Positions 9,062 to 17,580 of a stretch of DNA of 64,000 bases are shown piece by piece (positions within the stretch are counted from its first letter, which is position 1; each line of letters starts with the position of its first letter). Both the position numbers and the translations under genes were made by a program. The DNA is from Arthrobacter echini (GTDB lineage: Bacteria > Actinomycetota > Actinomycetes > Actinomycetales > Micrococcaceae): positions 124,001 to 188,000 of the forward strand of contig NZ_SSWH01000004.1 in the NCBI RefSeq assembly GCF_004803505.1. Reading direction: 5' to 3'. Below the pieces are notes generated by a model. That model had not been told where the DNA came from. It worked only from the letters and a program-made list of their open reading frames with translations, and searched no databases.

Positions 9062-9466
9062 ATGCCTACAGTCACCGGAATCAATCACCTCGCCCTGACC
9101 GTCAGCAATCTGGAGCTCAGCACCGACTTCTATCAGCGTGTCCTGGGCTTTCCGCCGTCGGGCGAACTGTCCGGAGAGAATCTCGAGCGGCGCCTGTTCA
9201 CCCTGCCGGACGGAACGAATCTCGGCCTCACTCAGCACACGCGTCCCAGCGGGGCGTCCTTCTCGCCGTTCACGCCAGGACTGGATCATCTGGGCCTGGG
9301 CGTGGACACGCGGCAGGACCTCCAATCGTGGGCCGAGCACCTCAGCACGCTCGGCGTCGAGCACAGCGGTCTCGTGGACGCATCCTATGGAACAGCGCTG
9401 AGTTTCAAGGATCCCGACGGAACGGCCCTGGAGTTCTTCACGAGCAACTCCTCACCGCGAGCGTGA
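9062..9466 (+). CDS. VOC (glyoxalase/dioxygenase) family protein
   Basis: A 134-aa protein with the paired beta-alpha-beta-beta-beta modules of the vicinal oxygen chelate superfamily: GINHLALTVSNL at the N-terminus, FYQRVLGF, a second module opening LDHLGLGVDT, and KDPDGTALEFF near the C-terminus. Metal-ligand candidates are the early histidine, the second-module histidine and the late glutamate. The reaction is unknown. ATG 9062 follows a GGAG element, and an upstream extension to 9002 lacks one. Confidence 0.88.
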   Translation: MPTVTGINHLALTVSNLELSTDFYQRVLGFPPSGELSGENLERRLFTLPDGTNLGLTQHTRPSGASFSPFTPGLDHLGLGVDTRQDLQSWAEHLSTLGVEHSGLVDASYGTALSFKDPDGTALEFFTSNSSPRA

Positions 9467-9598
9467 CGCGCTTCACATAAGACCGTCGCAGCCGATTTCG
9501 CAGCTTTCGAACGGCTTTGGTGCCGTAGTCTTGCCTAGCGATGCGGCCGCCCCGGGCGCACACCGAACCCCTGCAGGCGAGAGAAAGCAGCAAGATCC

Positions 9599-10633
9599 GT
9601 GCCATCCATCGAACACCTGACAGAGCGCGCACCGAAGGTTTCCGTGGACGAACTGCTGAGGGGGTTCTACCCGTCACCGCGCTTCGGGGATGTCTCCTTC
9701 GACAGCTACCGCCCTGATCCTCAGCAGCCCTCACAGTCGGCGGCCGTGGTGAAGCTGCGAGAGTTCGCCACGTCCGTCGACGAGCCCAGGCCGTCGGGTC
9801 TGCGCAAGCTGTTCGGCGGCGGCAAACAGGATCCGACGAGGGCCGGCATCTACCTCGATGGTGGGTTCGGCGTGGGCAAGACCCACCTGCTCGCCTCCCT
9901 CTGGCACGCATCCTCGGGGCAGAAGGCCTTCGGAACCTTCGTCGAGTACACCAATCTGGTGGGCGCCCTCACCTTCCGCAAGACCGTCGATGCCCTGAGC
10001 ACGTACAGCCTGGTCTGCATCGACGAGTTCGAGCTCGACGATCCCGGCGACACGGTGCTCATGTCACGTCTGATGCGTGAACTCGCCGACGCCGGTGTCA
10101 AACTCGCCGCCACCTCGAACACCCTGCCGGGCTCGCTCGGCGACGGCAGGTTCGCCGCCGAGGACTTCCAGCGCGAGATCCAGGTGCTCGCGGACCAGTT
10201 CGAGGTCGTCAGGATCGACGGCGAGGACTACCGTCATCGCGGACTGCCCGAGGCCCCCGAGCCGCTCGATGAAGCCTCCCTCCGGGAGCGCATCGCAACC
10301 TACCCGGCGGGTGTGGTCGCGGAGGACGACTTCGCCGAACTGGTGCAGCACCTTGCGAGCGTGCATCCGAGTCGGTACCGCCAGTTGCTCGACGGCGTCG
10401 ACGCGGTCGCGTGGCACGACGTGAAGACCATCACGGAGCAGTCCGTCGCCCTGCGCTTCGTGGTTCTCGCCGATCGCCTCTACGATCGCGACGTGCCGAT
10501 CATGGCCAGTGGTACCACCTTCGATCATCTGTTCACGGACGAGATGATGAGTGGGGGATATCTGAAGAAGTACTACAGGGCGGTGTCCCGCCTGACCGCG
10601 CTCGCACGCCAGGGGAGCGACGTCGCTCGCTAG
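9599..10633 (+). CDS. zapE: Cell division protein ZapE, AFG1-like ATPase
   Basis: A 344-aa P-loop ATPase of the ZapE/AFG1 family. It has Walker A GGFGVGKTH (K94), Walker B LVCIDEFEL (D142/E143), an ATSNTLP sensor region at about 175, and the typical DGEDYRHRG motif near 220. In proteobacteria the family acts at the division ring; its role in actinobacteria is less clear. GTG 9599 is chosen because the encoded start fits the family. It stands alone and ends before a hairpin terminator. Confidence 0.93.
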   Translation: MPSIEHLTERAPKVSVDELLRGFYPSPRFGDVSFDSYRPDPQQPSQSAAVVKLREFATSVDEPRPSGLRKLFGGGKQDPTRAGIYLDGGFGVGKTHLLASLWHASSGQKAFGTFVEYTNLVGALTFRKTVDALSTYSLVCIDEFELDDPGDTVLMSRLMRELADAGVKLAATSNTLPGSLGDGRFAAEDFQREIQVLADQFEVVRIDGEDYRHRGLPEAPEPLDEASLRERIATYPAGVVAEDDFAELVQHLASVHPSRYRQLLDGVDAVAWHDVKTITEQSVALRFVVLADRLYDRDVPIMASGTTFDHLFTDEMMSGGYLKKYYRAVSRLTALARQGSDVAR

Positions 10634-10682
10634 TTCTCGCGGCGGTTTCTCGGTACCGATGGGGGAGCCGAACATAAGAAGA

Positions 10683-10710
10683 GCCGGTGCCGCCTCTCGG
10701 CGGGACCGGC
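10683..10710. terminator. Hairpin terminator between zapE and the Rv0909-like gene
   Basis: GCCGGT plus CCGCC pair with GGCGG plus ACCGGC around a TCTC loop, an 11-bp stem with one mismatch. It sits between two convergent genes and could serve both. Confidence 0.7.
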
Positions 10711-10734
10711 GCTTCCTTATTGCCAGGCTGGGAA

Positions 10735-10983
10735 TCACACGGCCGGCGGAGGAGGGCTTACGTCGCCCTTGCCGTTCTTCTTGTCGATCCTGTCGACCAT
10801 CTCCGAAGCCTTGTTCTGTGCTCCGTCGATTCGGTGCGAGTACTTGCCGTCGGTCTTGCTGTCGACGAAGTCGCCAGCCTTACCGAGGCCGTCCTTCACC
10901 TTGTCGGAATTCTCGCCAACGAGATCGGTCGCCTTACCCGCGAGGGTGCCGGCCTTGTCCTTGAGCCCGTCCAATAAACCCAC
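10735..10983 (-). CDS. Rv0909/MT0933-like antitoxin family small protein
   Basis: An 82-aa, lysine- and aspartate-rich, helical protein: VGLLDGLKDKAG, then repeated KATDLVGENSDKVKDGLGKAGDFVD-type amphipathic turns, and a proline-rich tail. This is the actinobacterial family annotated as the antitoxin of an Rv0909/Rv0910-type pair, but no toxin lies next to it. The GTG start 10983 has a perfect GGAGG 5 nt upstream. It follows the tRNA cluster and its terminator, so it has its own promoter. It may act alone, for example in stress, rather than as an antitoxin. Confidence 0.8.
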   Translation of the reverse strand: MGLLDGLKDKAGTLAGKATDLVGENSDKVKDGLGKAGDFVDSKTDGKYSHRIDGAQNKASEMVDRIDKKNGKGDVSPPPPAV

Positions 10984-11092
10984 GGACACCTCCTTTCGGT
11001 GATGGAGACGCACATCCGTCTCCGTTGCCGCCATCCTAGGCCAGGAAGCGGAAAATGTCCTGTGAGCCGCAGTCGTGCCCTGATCCCGGCCA

Positions 11093-11119
11093 ACGAAAAA
11101 GCGCCCCCGAAGGGGCGCC
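11093..11119 (-). terminator. Intrinsic terminator of the tRNA cluster
   Basis: On the minus strand GCGCCCC-TTCG-GGGGCGC (7-bp stem, UUCG tetraloop) is followed by TTTTT. It ends the Gly-Cys-Val tRNA unit. Confidence 0.9.
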
Positions 11120-11120
11120 G

Positions 11121-11195
11121 TGGTGGGCGATACTGGGATCGAACCAGTGACCTCTTCCGTGTCAGGGAAGCGCGCTACCGCTGCGCCAATCGCCC
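11121..11195 (-). tRNA. tRNA-Val (GAC)
   Basis: Cloverleaf with acceptor GGGCGAT, T-arm GGTTCGATCCC, anticodon loop CTGACAC (GAC) in a CTTCC/GGAAG stem, discriminator A, and an encoded CCA end. It is the last gene of the tRNA cluster. Confidence 0.97.
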
Positions 11196-11220
11196 ATCTG
11201 CATGGTGCTCGTACCGTGCG

Positions 11221-11291
11221 AGGTGGGGACGGGATTCGAACCCGCGTATACGGCTTTGCAGGCCGCTGCCTCGCCTCTCGGCCACCCCACC
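11221..11291 (-). tRNA. tRNA-Cys (GCA)
   Basis: 71 nt. Acceptor GGTGGGG pairs with CCCCACC, the discriminator is U, the anticodon loop is CTGCAAA (GCA), and the T-loop is GGTTCGAATCC. CCA is not encoded. Confidence 0.97.
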
Positions 11292-11343
11292 ATGACCGAA
11301 TCGCTTCGGTGACCGGATACTTCCGACCCAACGGTGACTTGCG

Positions 11344-11417
11344 AGCGGACGACGGGATTCGAACCCGCGACATCCACCTTGGCAAGGTGGTGCTCTAGCC
11401 AGCTGAGCTACGTCCGC
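11344..11417 (-). tRNA. tRNA-Gly (GCC)
   Basis: 74 nt. Acceptor GCGGACG/CGTCCGC, D-arm GCTCAGCTGGCTAGAGC, anticodon loop TTGCCAA (GCC), T-loop GGTTCGAATCC. CCA is not encoded. First of the Gly-Cys-Val series common in actinobacteria. Confidence 0.97.
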
Positions 11418-11610
11418 AGAAGGAAATCAGTACTCAAAGAGCCGCTCGACGCTGCGCATTCTGCGGTCTTTCTTCGCTTTCCAACGAGAGGAAACACTAT
11501 AGGACGCCAGGAGGTTCGTCCAATCCTCCAGTGACGCCTGCAGCGGCTGGTCGAGCGCGAGCGCGGGTCCGGGCGAGGCACCTGTCAGAGGGATCTGGGA
11601 CAGTGGAACC

Positions 11611-12495
11611 ATGACAGCTCCCCTCCTCGCGCACGCGACGCCGCACGGCAGGATGTACGCCCGATCAACCTCGGCGCAGCCGTCGGTGCCTTCGATCACC
11701 ACCGTGATATCGCAGCTGCCCAGCTCACTGGGCGGGTGGTTCGGCCACATGGCCGCCAGCGCGCTGTCGCGTGACCCACGCCTTCCCGGGGCGCTCGGCA
11801 AGCCGTCGGAACTGAGGGTGGCCGTGCGGGAGGCAGCAACAGCGGCCGAGCGCTATCGCGACGACGCTGCGCTGCGCGGCACCCGCGTGCACCACTACTG
11901 CGAGCAGGTGGCGCTGCGCGCCCTCGGGCGGCCGAACGAGCTCGACGCCGCCCGCCTCGCCCTCGAGGAGCACGACGAGGCGGGCTTCGCCCAGCGGTTC
12001 GACGAATGGTGGGAGCTCTACGACGTGAGGCCCGTGGAGGCCGAACTGACGGTCTGGAACACGGAGCTGGGTTACGCGGGCACACTCGATCTCGTGGCGA
12101 CCATCGGCGGACGTACCTGTCTGATCGACTACAAGACCAAGAAGACGGATCGCGACGGTTTCGTGAAGGCGCTCGATGACAAGGTGGTCATGCAGCTCGT
12201 TGCCGGCATGAAGGCCGAGGAGTCCCTGGTGGACCCGGAGCAGGGCCAGTGGCGTCCGTGGGCTCACGGCGAGCAGCCCCTTCTCCTCGGTGTCGCCGTC
12301 GGCCAGACCGAGGTACGCGCCATGCGGGCCAACCCGGCAGTGCTGAAGCAGCACTGGATACGTTTCTGCGCACTGCGCCGTGCCTGGGAGGCAGGACTCC
12401 AGGCCGAGGAAGCCGGCCGTGCACTCCTGCCGATCGGCCCTCCGCCGCGAACCTCCCCCGGCGGGGACTCCGCGCCCTCGACGCTGTCCGCATAG
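11611..12495 (+). CDS. PD-(D/E)XK nuclease family protein, RecB-like
   Basis: A 294-aa protein with a RecB-type nuclease core: GTRVHHYCE (H94/H95), E144 in the VEAEL strand, D160 in GTLDLVAT and the D173-Y-K175 pair in LIDYKTKK. No helicase domain is present, so it is a free-standing nuclease or DNA-repair accessory. The C-terminus is proline-rich and variable. ATG 11611 is the only reasonable start. It is divergent from the tRNA unit and upstream of def, with no obvious coupling. Confidence 0.82.
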   Translation: MTAPLLAHATPHGRMYARSTSAQPSVPSITTVISQLPSSLGGWFGHMAASALSRDPRLPGALGKPSELRVAVREAATAAERYRDDAALRGTRVHHYCEQVALRALGRPNELDAARLALEEHDEAGFAQRFDEWWELYDVRPVEAELTVWNTELGYAGTLDLVATIGGRTCLIDYKTKKTDRDGFVKALDDKVVMQLVAGMKAEESLVDPEQGQWRPWAHGEQPLLLGVAVGQTEVRAMRANPAVLKQHWIRFCALRRAWEAGLQAEEAGRALLPIGPPPRTSPGGDSAPSTLSA

Positions 12496-12644
12496 GGGCC
12501 AGTCCACCGGTACGGCGAGGGCCGGGAGCACCGCCGCACTAGGATTGACGGGAACCTCGTAGCCCGAGCCTGCCGTGACCACATCCACCGTGCTGCGCTG
12601 CACATCCAGCAGCCAGCGTGACCGACGTGAGGAATGAAGAACCG

Positions 12645-13259
12645 ATGTCCGTCCTGAGTATTCGCATGATCGGCGATCCGATCCTCCGCACACCGGCGGC
12701 CACGGTCACGGACTTCGGCCCGGAGCTGGCTCGGCTGGTCGAGGACATGACCGAGACGATGATCGATGTCCAGGGTGCTGGTCTTGCCGCGCCCCAGATC
12801 GGGGTGGGCCTGCAGGTCTTCACCTACCGGGTCGACGGCGCCGAAGGTCACGTGGTGAACCCCGTGCTGGAGACCGGGGGAGCATCGCAGGGCGAGTCCG
12901 ACGTCGAAGGCTGTCTGTCCGTCCCGGGTGTCGGCAGCTATATCGACAGGACGGACTGGGCACGGGTGTCGGGGCTCGACATCTCGGGCAGCGAGATCGT
13001 GGTCGAGGGGACGGGCATGCTGGCACGTGCCCTGCAGCACGAGACCGATCACCTACGCGGGACGCTCTACATCGACCGGCTCGTGGGCGAGGACCGGAGG
13101 AACGCGATGCGCGCCATCCGGCGTTCCGACTACAACACGGTGACCTCCCGCACGGCGGCCGAACGCTCCCGCACACTCGGCTCGAGCTTCGTCCAGGGCG
13201 CGCCGCCGGTGCCGCCGGCACAGCGCGAGGAAACGACGAGATCCAGGGCGAGCCGATGA
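12645..13259 (+). CDS. def: Peptide deformylase
   Basis: A 204-aa metallohydrolase that removes the N-formyl group from nascent proteins. The three family motifs are GAGLAAPQIG (44-53), EGCLSVPG with metal ligand C90, and the HETDH box (H132, H136). ATG 12645 is preferred over 12618 because the family starts just before the SIRMIGDP strand. An ATGA junction links it to fmt, so the enzyme that adds the formyl group and the one that removes it are co-expressed. The C-terminal 25 residues are arginine-rich and non-conserved. Confidence 0.95.
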   Translation: MSVLSIRMIGDPILRTPAATVTDFGPELARLVEDMTETMIDVQGAGLAAPQIGVGLQVFTYRVDGAEGHVVNPVLETGGASQGESDVEGCLSVPGVGSYIDRTDWARVSGLDISGSEIVVEGTGMLARALQHETDHLRGTLYIDRLVGEDRRNAMRAIRRSDYNTVTSRTAAERSRTLGSSFVQGAPPVPPAQREETTRSRASR

Positions 13260-14230
13260 GGGTCCTTTTCGCGGGAACGCCGGAGGTCGCCGTGCCGTCC
13301 CTCCGCGCGCTCGTCGATGCGGGACTCGACGTCGCCGCCGTCCTGACGCGCGTCGATGCGCCGGTCGGGCGGCGCAGGGTCCTGACGCCGAGTGCCGTCG
13401 CCACGGCCGCCGACGAACTCGGGCTGCCCGTGCTGAAGGCGAATCGCTTTACGCCGGAACTCATCGCGGAGCTGGAGACCCTCGAACTCGACGCCGCGGC
13501 CATCGTCGCCTACGGCGGGATCGTCCCGCCGGCTGCGCTCGCCCTGCCCCGGCACGGCTGGGTGAACCTGCATTTCTCGCTGCTTCCCGCCTGGCGCGGC
13601 GCGGCGCCCGTACAGCACGCGGTGCTGGCAGGCGACGACGTGGTCGGCGCGACGACGTTCCTGCTCGAGAAGGGACTCGACACGGGGCCGGTCTTCGGCA
13701 TGATGACCGAGCCCCTCGAGCCGTCCGCCACGAGCGGCGAGGTGCTCGAGAGCCTCTCGCGCAGCGGAGCCGTCCTGCTCGTGCAGACGCTGTCCGGGAT
13801 CGAGGCAGGGCAACTCACACCCACGCCGCAGACGGGTGAGCCGACCGCGGCACCGAAGCTCACCATCGACGACGCCCGGATCGACTGGTCCCAACCTGCC
13901 GTCGGAGTGCGGCGGCGCATCAATGCCGTCACCCCCGAACCCGGTGCGTGGACGACCCTCGACGGTCAGCGCGTGAAGCTCGAGCCGGTGACGAGTGCCG
14001 GGACTGCGCAGGACGACGACGCCGTGCCTGCAGCGACGACCGACCAGGGCGGCGCACGCCGGGATGCACTGGCGCCGGGCACCGTGCGGGTCGACGGGAC
14101 GCATGTGCTGGTGGGCACGGGCTCGGACCCGGTCGTCCTGGGACGCCTCCAGCCCGCGGGCAGGACGATGATGAACGCCCTGGACTGGGCACGAGGCGCA
14201 GCACTGCGCGGGGAGCTGGTGTTCGAATGA
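13256..14230 (+). CDS. fmt: Methionyl-tRNA formyltransferase
   Basis: A 324-aa enzyme that formylates initiator Met-tRNA using 10-formyl-THF. The formyl-binding hallmark HFSLLPAWRGAAPVQ lies at about 103-117, with FAGTPEVAVPSL at the N-terminus and the KGLDTGPVF region later. The C-terminal tRNA-binding domain contains an acidic alanine-rich insertion. It overlaps def and rsmB by ATGA on both sides, forming a tightly coupled translation and rRNA-modification unit. Confidence 0.96.
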   Translation: MRVLFAGTPEVAVPSLRALVDAGLDVAAVLTRVDAPVGRRRVLTPSAVATAADELGLPVLKANRFTPELIAELETLELDAAAIVAYGGIVPPAALALPRHGWVNLHFSLLPAWRGAAPVQHAVLAGDDVVGATTFLLEKGLDTGPVFGMMTEPLEPSATSGEVLESLSRSGAVLLVQTLSGIEAGQLTPTPQTGEPTAAPKLTIDDARIDWSQPAVGVRRRINAVTPEPGAWTTLDGQRVKLEPVTSAGTAQDDDAVPAATTDQGGARRDALAPGTVRVDGTHVLVGTGSDPVVLGRLQPAGRTMMNALDWARGAALRGELVFE

Positions 14231-15813
14231 CGGAAGGATCCGCCCGCGGATCGCGCGGCGACGGAGGACCGCGCGGGTCGGGGGAGCCGGGCAGGTCCAC
14301 GGGCTCCGGAGGTCAGGGAGGTCAGGGAGGTCACCGACGTCGGGACGACCAGGGCCGCGAGCGCAATCGCGGCGGGCAGCGGAAGTTCTCCGGTGCCGCG
14401 CCGTCGCAGCGCACGCGCCGGGCGGACCCGGCGCGCCTCGTGGCCTTCGAGGTGCTGCGGGCGGTCGCGGCGGACGATGCCTACGCCAATCTCGTGCTGC
14501 CGGCCAGTATCCGCAAGCACCGCCTCGACCGCCGGGATGCGGCCTTCGCGACCGAACTGACCTACGGCGCACTGCGGGGGCAGGGAACGTACGACGCCGT
14601 TCTGGCCCGATGCGTCGACAGACCGCTCGACCAGCTGGACCCCGCAGTGCTGGACGCGCTGCGGATCGGGGTGCACCAGCTGCTCGGGATGCGCGTACCC
14701 GCGCACGCCGCTCTCGATCAGACCGTCGCTCTGGTGCGGGCCGTCATCGGCGCCGGTCCCTCGTCCCTCGTGAACGCCGTCCTCCGCAAGGTCAGCGCCC
14801 GCGACCTCCAGGGCTGGATCGACGTGCTCGTCGGGGGACTGACGGACCCGGTGCGGATCGCATCCCTGACCCACAGCCACCCCGAATGGATCGTCCGGGC
14901 TTTCCGCCAGGCCCTCGTGGCCCACGGACGCGACGTCTCCGAGCTCGAGGCCCTGCTGGCCGCCGACAACGCCGCGCCCATGGTGCACCTGGTGGCGCTT
15001 CCCGGTCTCGGGACGCTGGAGCAGGTGCTCGACGACGGCGCCGAGCCCGGGCGCGTTGCTCCTGATTCCGCCTACTACTCCGGCGGGGACATCAGCCGAC
15101 TGCCCGGCATCGGCACGGGCACCATCCGTGTGCAGGACTCGGGCTCGCAACTGGTGGCGCGAGCCCTCGCCGCCGTCGAGCTGGGAACCGACGGACGGGA
15201 CAGCGCTGACCGCCCGGAGCGCTGGCTCGATCTGTGCGCGGGACCGGGAGGGAAGAGCGCGCTGCTCTCGGCGCTCGGGCAGGATGCCGGGGTCCATCTC
15301 GTGGCGAACGAACCGGTTCCGCACCGCGCCCAGCTGGTGCGCCAGGCGCTTCGGCCCCTGCCGGAGGCTTCCTGGACGGTGCGGGTCGGTGACGGCCGAG
15401 AGGCGGGACGGAATGAACCGGAAGAATACGACCGCGTCCTCGTGGACGCACCGTGTACGGGTCTCGGTGCGCTGCGCCGTCGACCGGAAGCCCGCTGGCG
15501 CCGGCGGCCCGCGGATCTCGTGGAACTGGCACCCCTGCAGCGGGACCTGCTCACCGCAGCCCTCGACGCCGTTGCTCCGGGCGGCGTCGTCGCCTACGTC
15601 ACGTGTTCCCCGCACCACGCCGAGACGGACGTGGTCGTGGACGACTGCCTGCGCGGGCGTCCGGAGTTCGAGCGCCTGGACGCGGGAGCGGCGCTCGACG
15701 CCGTGAGTATCGGCGGCGCACTGGACGCCGGCCATGGGGCCAGCGCACAGCTCTGGCCGCACATCCACGGCACCGACGCGATGTACCTCGCCCTGCTCCG
15801 GAAGACCGCCTGA
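14227..15813 (+). CDS. rsmB: 16S rRNA m5C967 methyltransferase, RsmB family
   Basis: A 528-aa SAM-dependent rRNA methyltransferase. The first 60-70 residues are a low-complexity Gly/Arg/Gln segment, with a GGQGGQGG stretch, not found in the core family. A NusB-like RNA-binding domain follows (about 75-210), then the methyltransferase fold with [13 protein letters not shown] (about 335), DAPCTG (C410) and the catalytic TCSPH (C460). ATG 14227 overlaps fmt by ATGA. The N-terminal tail may be disordered RNA-binding sequence. Confidence 0.94.
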   Translation: MTEGSARGSRGDGGPRGSGEPGRSTGSGGQGGQGGHRRRDDQGRERNRGGQRKFSGAAPSQRTRRADPARLVAFEVLRAVAADDAYANLVLPASIRKHRLDRRDAAFATELTYGALRGQGTYDAVLARCVDRPLDQLDPAVLDALRIGVHQLLGMRVPAHAALDQTVALVRAVIGAGPSSLVNAVLRKVSARDLQGWIDVLVGGLTDPVRIASLTHSHPEWIVRAFRQALVAHGRDVSELEALLAADNAAPMVHLVALPGLGTLEQVLDDGAEPGRVAPDSAYYSGGDISRLPGIGTGTIRVQDSGSQLVARALAAVELGTDGRDSADRPERWLDLCAGPGGKSALLSALGQDAGVHLVANEPVPHRAQLVRQALRPLPEASWTVRVGDGREAGRNEPEEYDRVLVDAPCTGLGALRRRPEARWRRRPADLVELAPLQRDLLTAALDAVAPGGVVAYVTCSPHHAETDVVVDDCLRGRPEFERLDAGAALDAVSIGGALDAGHGASAQLWPHIHGTDAMYLALLRKTA

Positions 15814-15865
15814 TGGTGCCGGGGAGACTGCCGGAGGATTTCGCGGCCCAACGGAAGGAACGATC

Positions 15866-16516
15866 ATGACCCAGATCAACCCGAGCATCCTCTCGGCCGA
15901 TTTCGCCAACCTGGAGGCGGAACTGCAGCGCATCGGCTCAGCAGACGCCGTGCACGTGGACGTCATGGACAATCACTTCGTACCGAATCTGACCCTCGGG
16001 CTTCCCGTGGTCCAGCGGATCCGCGAGGTCACCCCTCTGCCACTGGACATCCACCTCATGATCGAGGACCCGGACCGCTGGGCGCCGCAGTACGCCGAGG
16101 CCGGGGCGGCATCCGTGACCTTCCACGCGGAAGCGGCCACCGCACCGGTGAAGCTGGCCCGCGAACTGCGTGACGCCGGTGCCCGGGCCGCCATGGCACT
16201 GCGGCCCGCCACACCCGTGGAGCCCTATCTCGACATGCTGGCCGAGCTCGACATGCTGCTCGTGATGACCGTGGAACCCGGTTTCGGCGGACAGAGCTTC
16301 CTGGACCTCACCCTGCCGAAGATCCGCAGGGCTGCGGACGCCATCCGGGGAGGAGGTCTTCCCCTGGTCATCCAGGTGGACGGCGGCATCACCGCCGAGA
16401 CCATCGAGCGTGCCGCGGATGCAGGCGCCACGGTGTTCGTCGCAGGCTCCTCCGTGTATGGGGCCGACGACGCCGCAGCCGCCATCGCGGCACTGCGCAC
16501 GGCCGCCTCACGCTGA
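15866..16516 (+). CDS. rpe: Ribulose-phosphate 3-epimerase
   Basis: A 216-aa TIM-barrel enzyme interconverting ribulose-5-P and xylulose-5-P in the pentose phosphate pathway. The signatures are [13 protein letters not shown] at the start, [36 protein letters not shown] and QVDGGIT. The start is ATG 15866 with an AAGGAA site 8 nt upstream. It is 52 bp downstream of rsmB and likely the last gene of the def operon. Confidence 0.96.
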   Translation: MTQINPSILSADFANLEAELQRIGSADAVHVDVMDNHFVPNLTLGLPVVQRIREVTPLPLDIHLMIEDPDRWAPQYAEAGAASVTFHAEAATAPVKLARELRDAGARAAMALRPATPVEPYLDMLAELDMLLVMTVEPGFGGQSFLDLTLPKIRRAADAIRGGGLPLVIQVDGGITAETIERAADAGATVFVAGSSVYGADDAAAAIAALRTAASR

Positions 16517-16576
16517 TGCTTCCGCTGGAGGTTGTTCGGTCCGCCGCCTGGACGGCGAGGATCAGCTCTCGCCGGC

Positions 16577-16607
16577 GCAGAGATGCCGGCACAAGCAGAG
16601 ATGCCGG
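16577..16607. repeat. Short tandem duplication between rpe and the acVLRF1 gene
   Basis: GCAGAGATGCCGG occurs twice with an 18-bp period in the 124-bp gap between convergent genes. No terminator of note was found there. Confidence 0.6.
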
Positions 16608-16640
16608 AACACTCAGTCGGTGCGAGCTCGCCGGCGTGGA

Positions 16641-17423
16641 TCAGCCGGCCTCTGGAGGGTCCGTCACGGTGATCCGGATCGAGAGCGCTGCTTTGGCGGC
16701 TTCCTCGAGCACGGCGAAGCGGGGATCGGGAACCGTCAGGAACGGTGTCTGCGGCAGGCCCGCCCACGGCTTCAGCACCGGTTCCGCCAGCGCCAGGGTG
16801 GTCAGCGTCCTGTCCCCGCCGAGCTGAAGGCAGGACGGCGGTTCCGCGACGAAGAGGGCGGCTGCACGGACCGCGGTCTCCTCCACCAGAGAAGCGGCCT
16901 GGTTGGCACGCCGACGGGCGAACCGCTGTTGGGACCATCCCCCGGCGGCGGTTCTGCCCTGGACGTAGCGCGTGCCGGTCTTGGAGGACACGACCCGTCC
17001 GTCCCGTGCGACGCCGACGGAGTAGCCACCGCGGCGGAGCAGGAGCAGGCCGACGGGGATTCTCGTGTCGACAGCACCGAGCATCGCCGCGATCGGCCCG
17101 GACCCGGCGTCGCCTGCGGCCGGCTGCCGGTCGGCACCAGGCGGTCCGGGAGGCGGTGTGGGTGCTGTGCAGGGACCACCTGAAGGTGGTTCGGGCGCTG
17201 CGTCCCGGCCGTCCGGAAGCGGGTCCGCGGGAACGACGTCGAGCCCGCGTGGAAGCGGCGGAGTCAGGACGGCCGTACACCCGTTCGACGCGACGATCCG
17301 CAGCGAGTCCGCGGACCCCCCGGTGTCCGGGCCCACCGTGTACATGCCGTTGCGGGCCCGGAACCGGCTGAGCCAGCCCTCGAGGCGGTGGGCTTCGACG
17401 AGGACCGATCTGGTCGGGGACAT
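16641..17423 (-). CDS. acVLRF1 family peptidyl-tRNA hydrolase
   Basis: A 260-aa protein of the actinobacterial/chloroflexi VLRF1 family, related to eRF1/Vms1. It carries the hallmark loop GGWSQQRFARRRANQA at about 161-176, whose glutamine-bearing GGxSQ segment corresponds to the catalytic loop of release-factor-like hydrolases. A proline-rich linker (about 70-105) splits the N-terminal part. The predicted role is releasing peptides from tRNA on stalled large subunits. The start ATG 17423 has an AAGGA site. It is divergent from rarA and convergent with rpe. Confidence 0.85.
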   Translation of the reverse strand: MSPTRSVLVEAHRLEGWLSRFRARNGMYTVGPDTGGSADSLRIVASNGCTAVLTPPLPRGLDVVPADPLPDGRDAAPEPPSGGPCTAPTPPPGPPGADRQPAAGDAGSGPIAAMLGAVDTRIPVGLLLLRRGGYSVGVARDGRVVSSKTGTRYVQGRTAAGGWSQQRFARRRANQAASLVEETAVRAAALFVAEPPSCLQLGGDRTLTTLALAEPVLKPWAGLPQTPFLTVPDPRFAVLEEAAKAALSIRITVTDPPEAG

Positions 17424-17580
17424 GGCGTGTCCTTCATGGTCGGGAATGGGGCGCGACGTGCAGTCGGTAAGGAAACCTAGCCCGCGACGGTGAGCCCGGA
17501 CAGCTCGCGGACCCGCGCGAACCACGGCCACGCGCCTGCAGGACGCCGAGGGGTCAGGTGCCCACAGTAACGTGGAGTGC

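Noticed and set aside
11120-11398. Plus-strand ORFs with GIEPVTS- and GIRTRVYG-like peptides
   Set aside because: They are translations of the reverse of tRNA-Val, -Cys and -Gly; a common false call.
11427-11801. Minus-strand 124-aa ORF
   Set aside because: No domain, overlaps the 5' part of the RecB-like nuclease gene, basic low-complexity product.
13130-15972. Very long minus-strand ORFs opposite fmt and rsmB
   Set aside because: Histidine/arginine-rich shadows with no family content; rsmB and fmt motifs are intact on the other strand.
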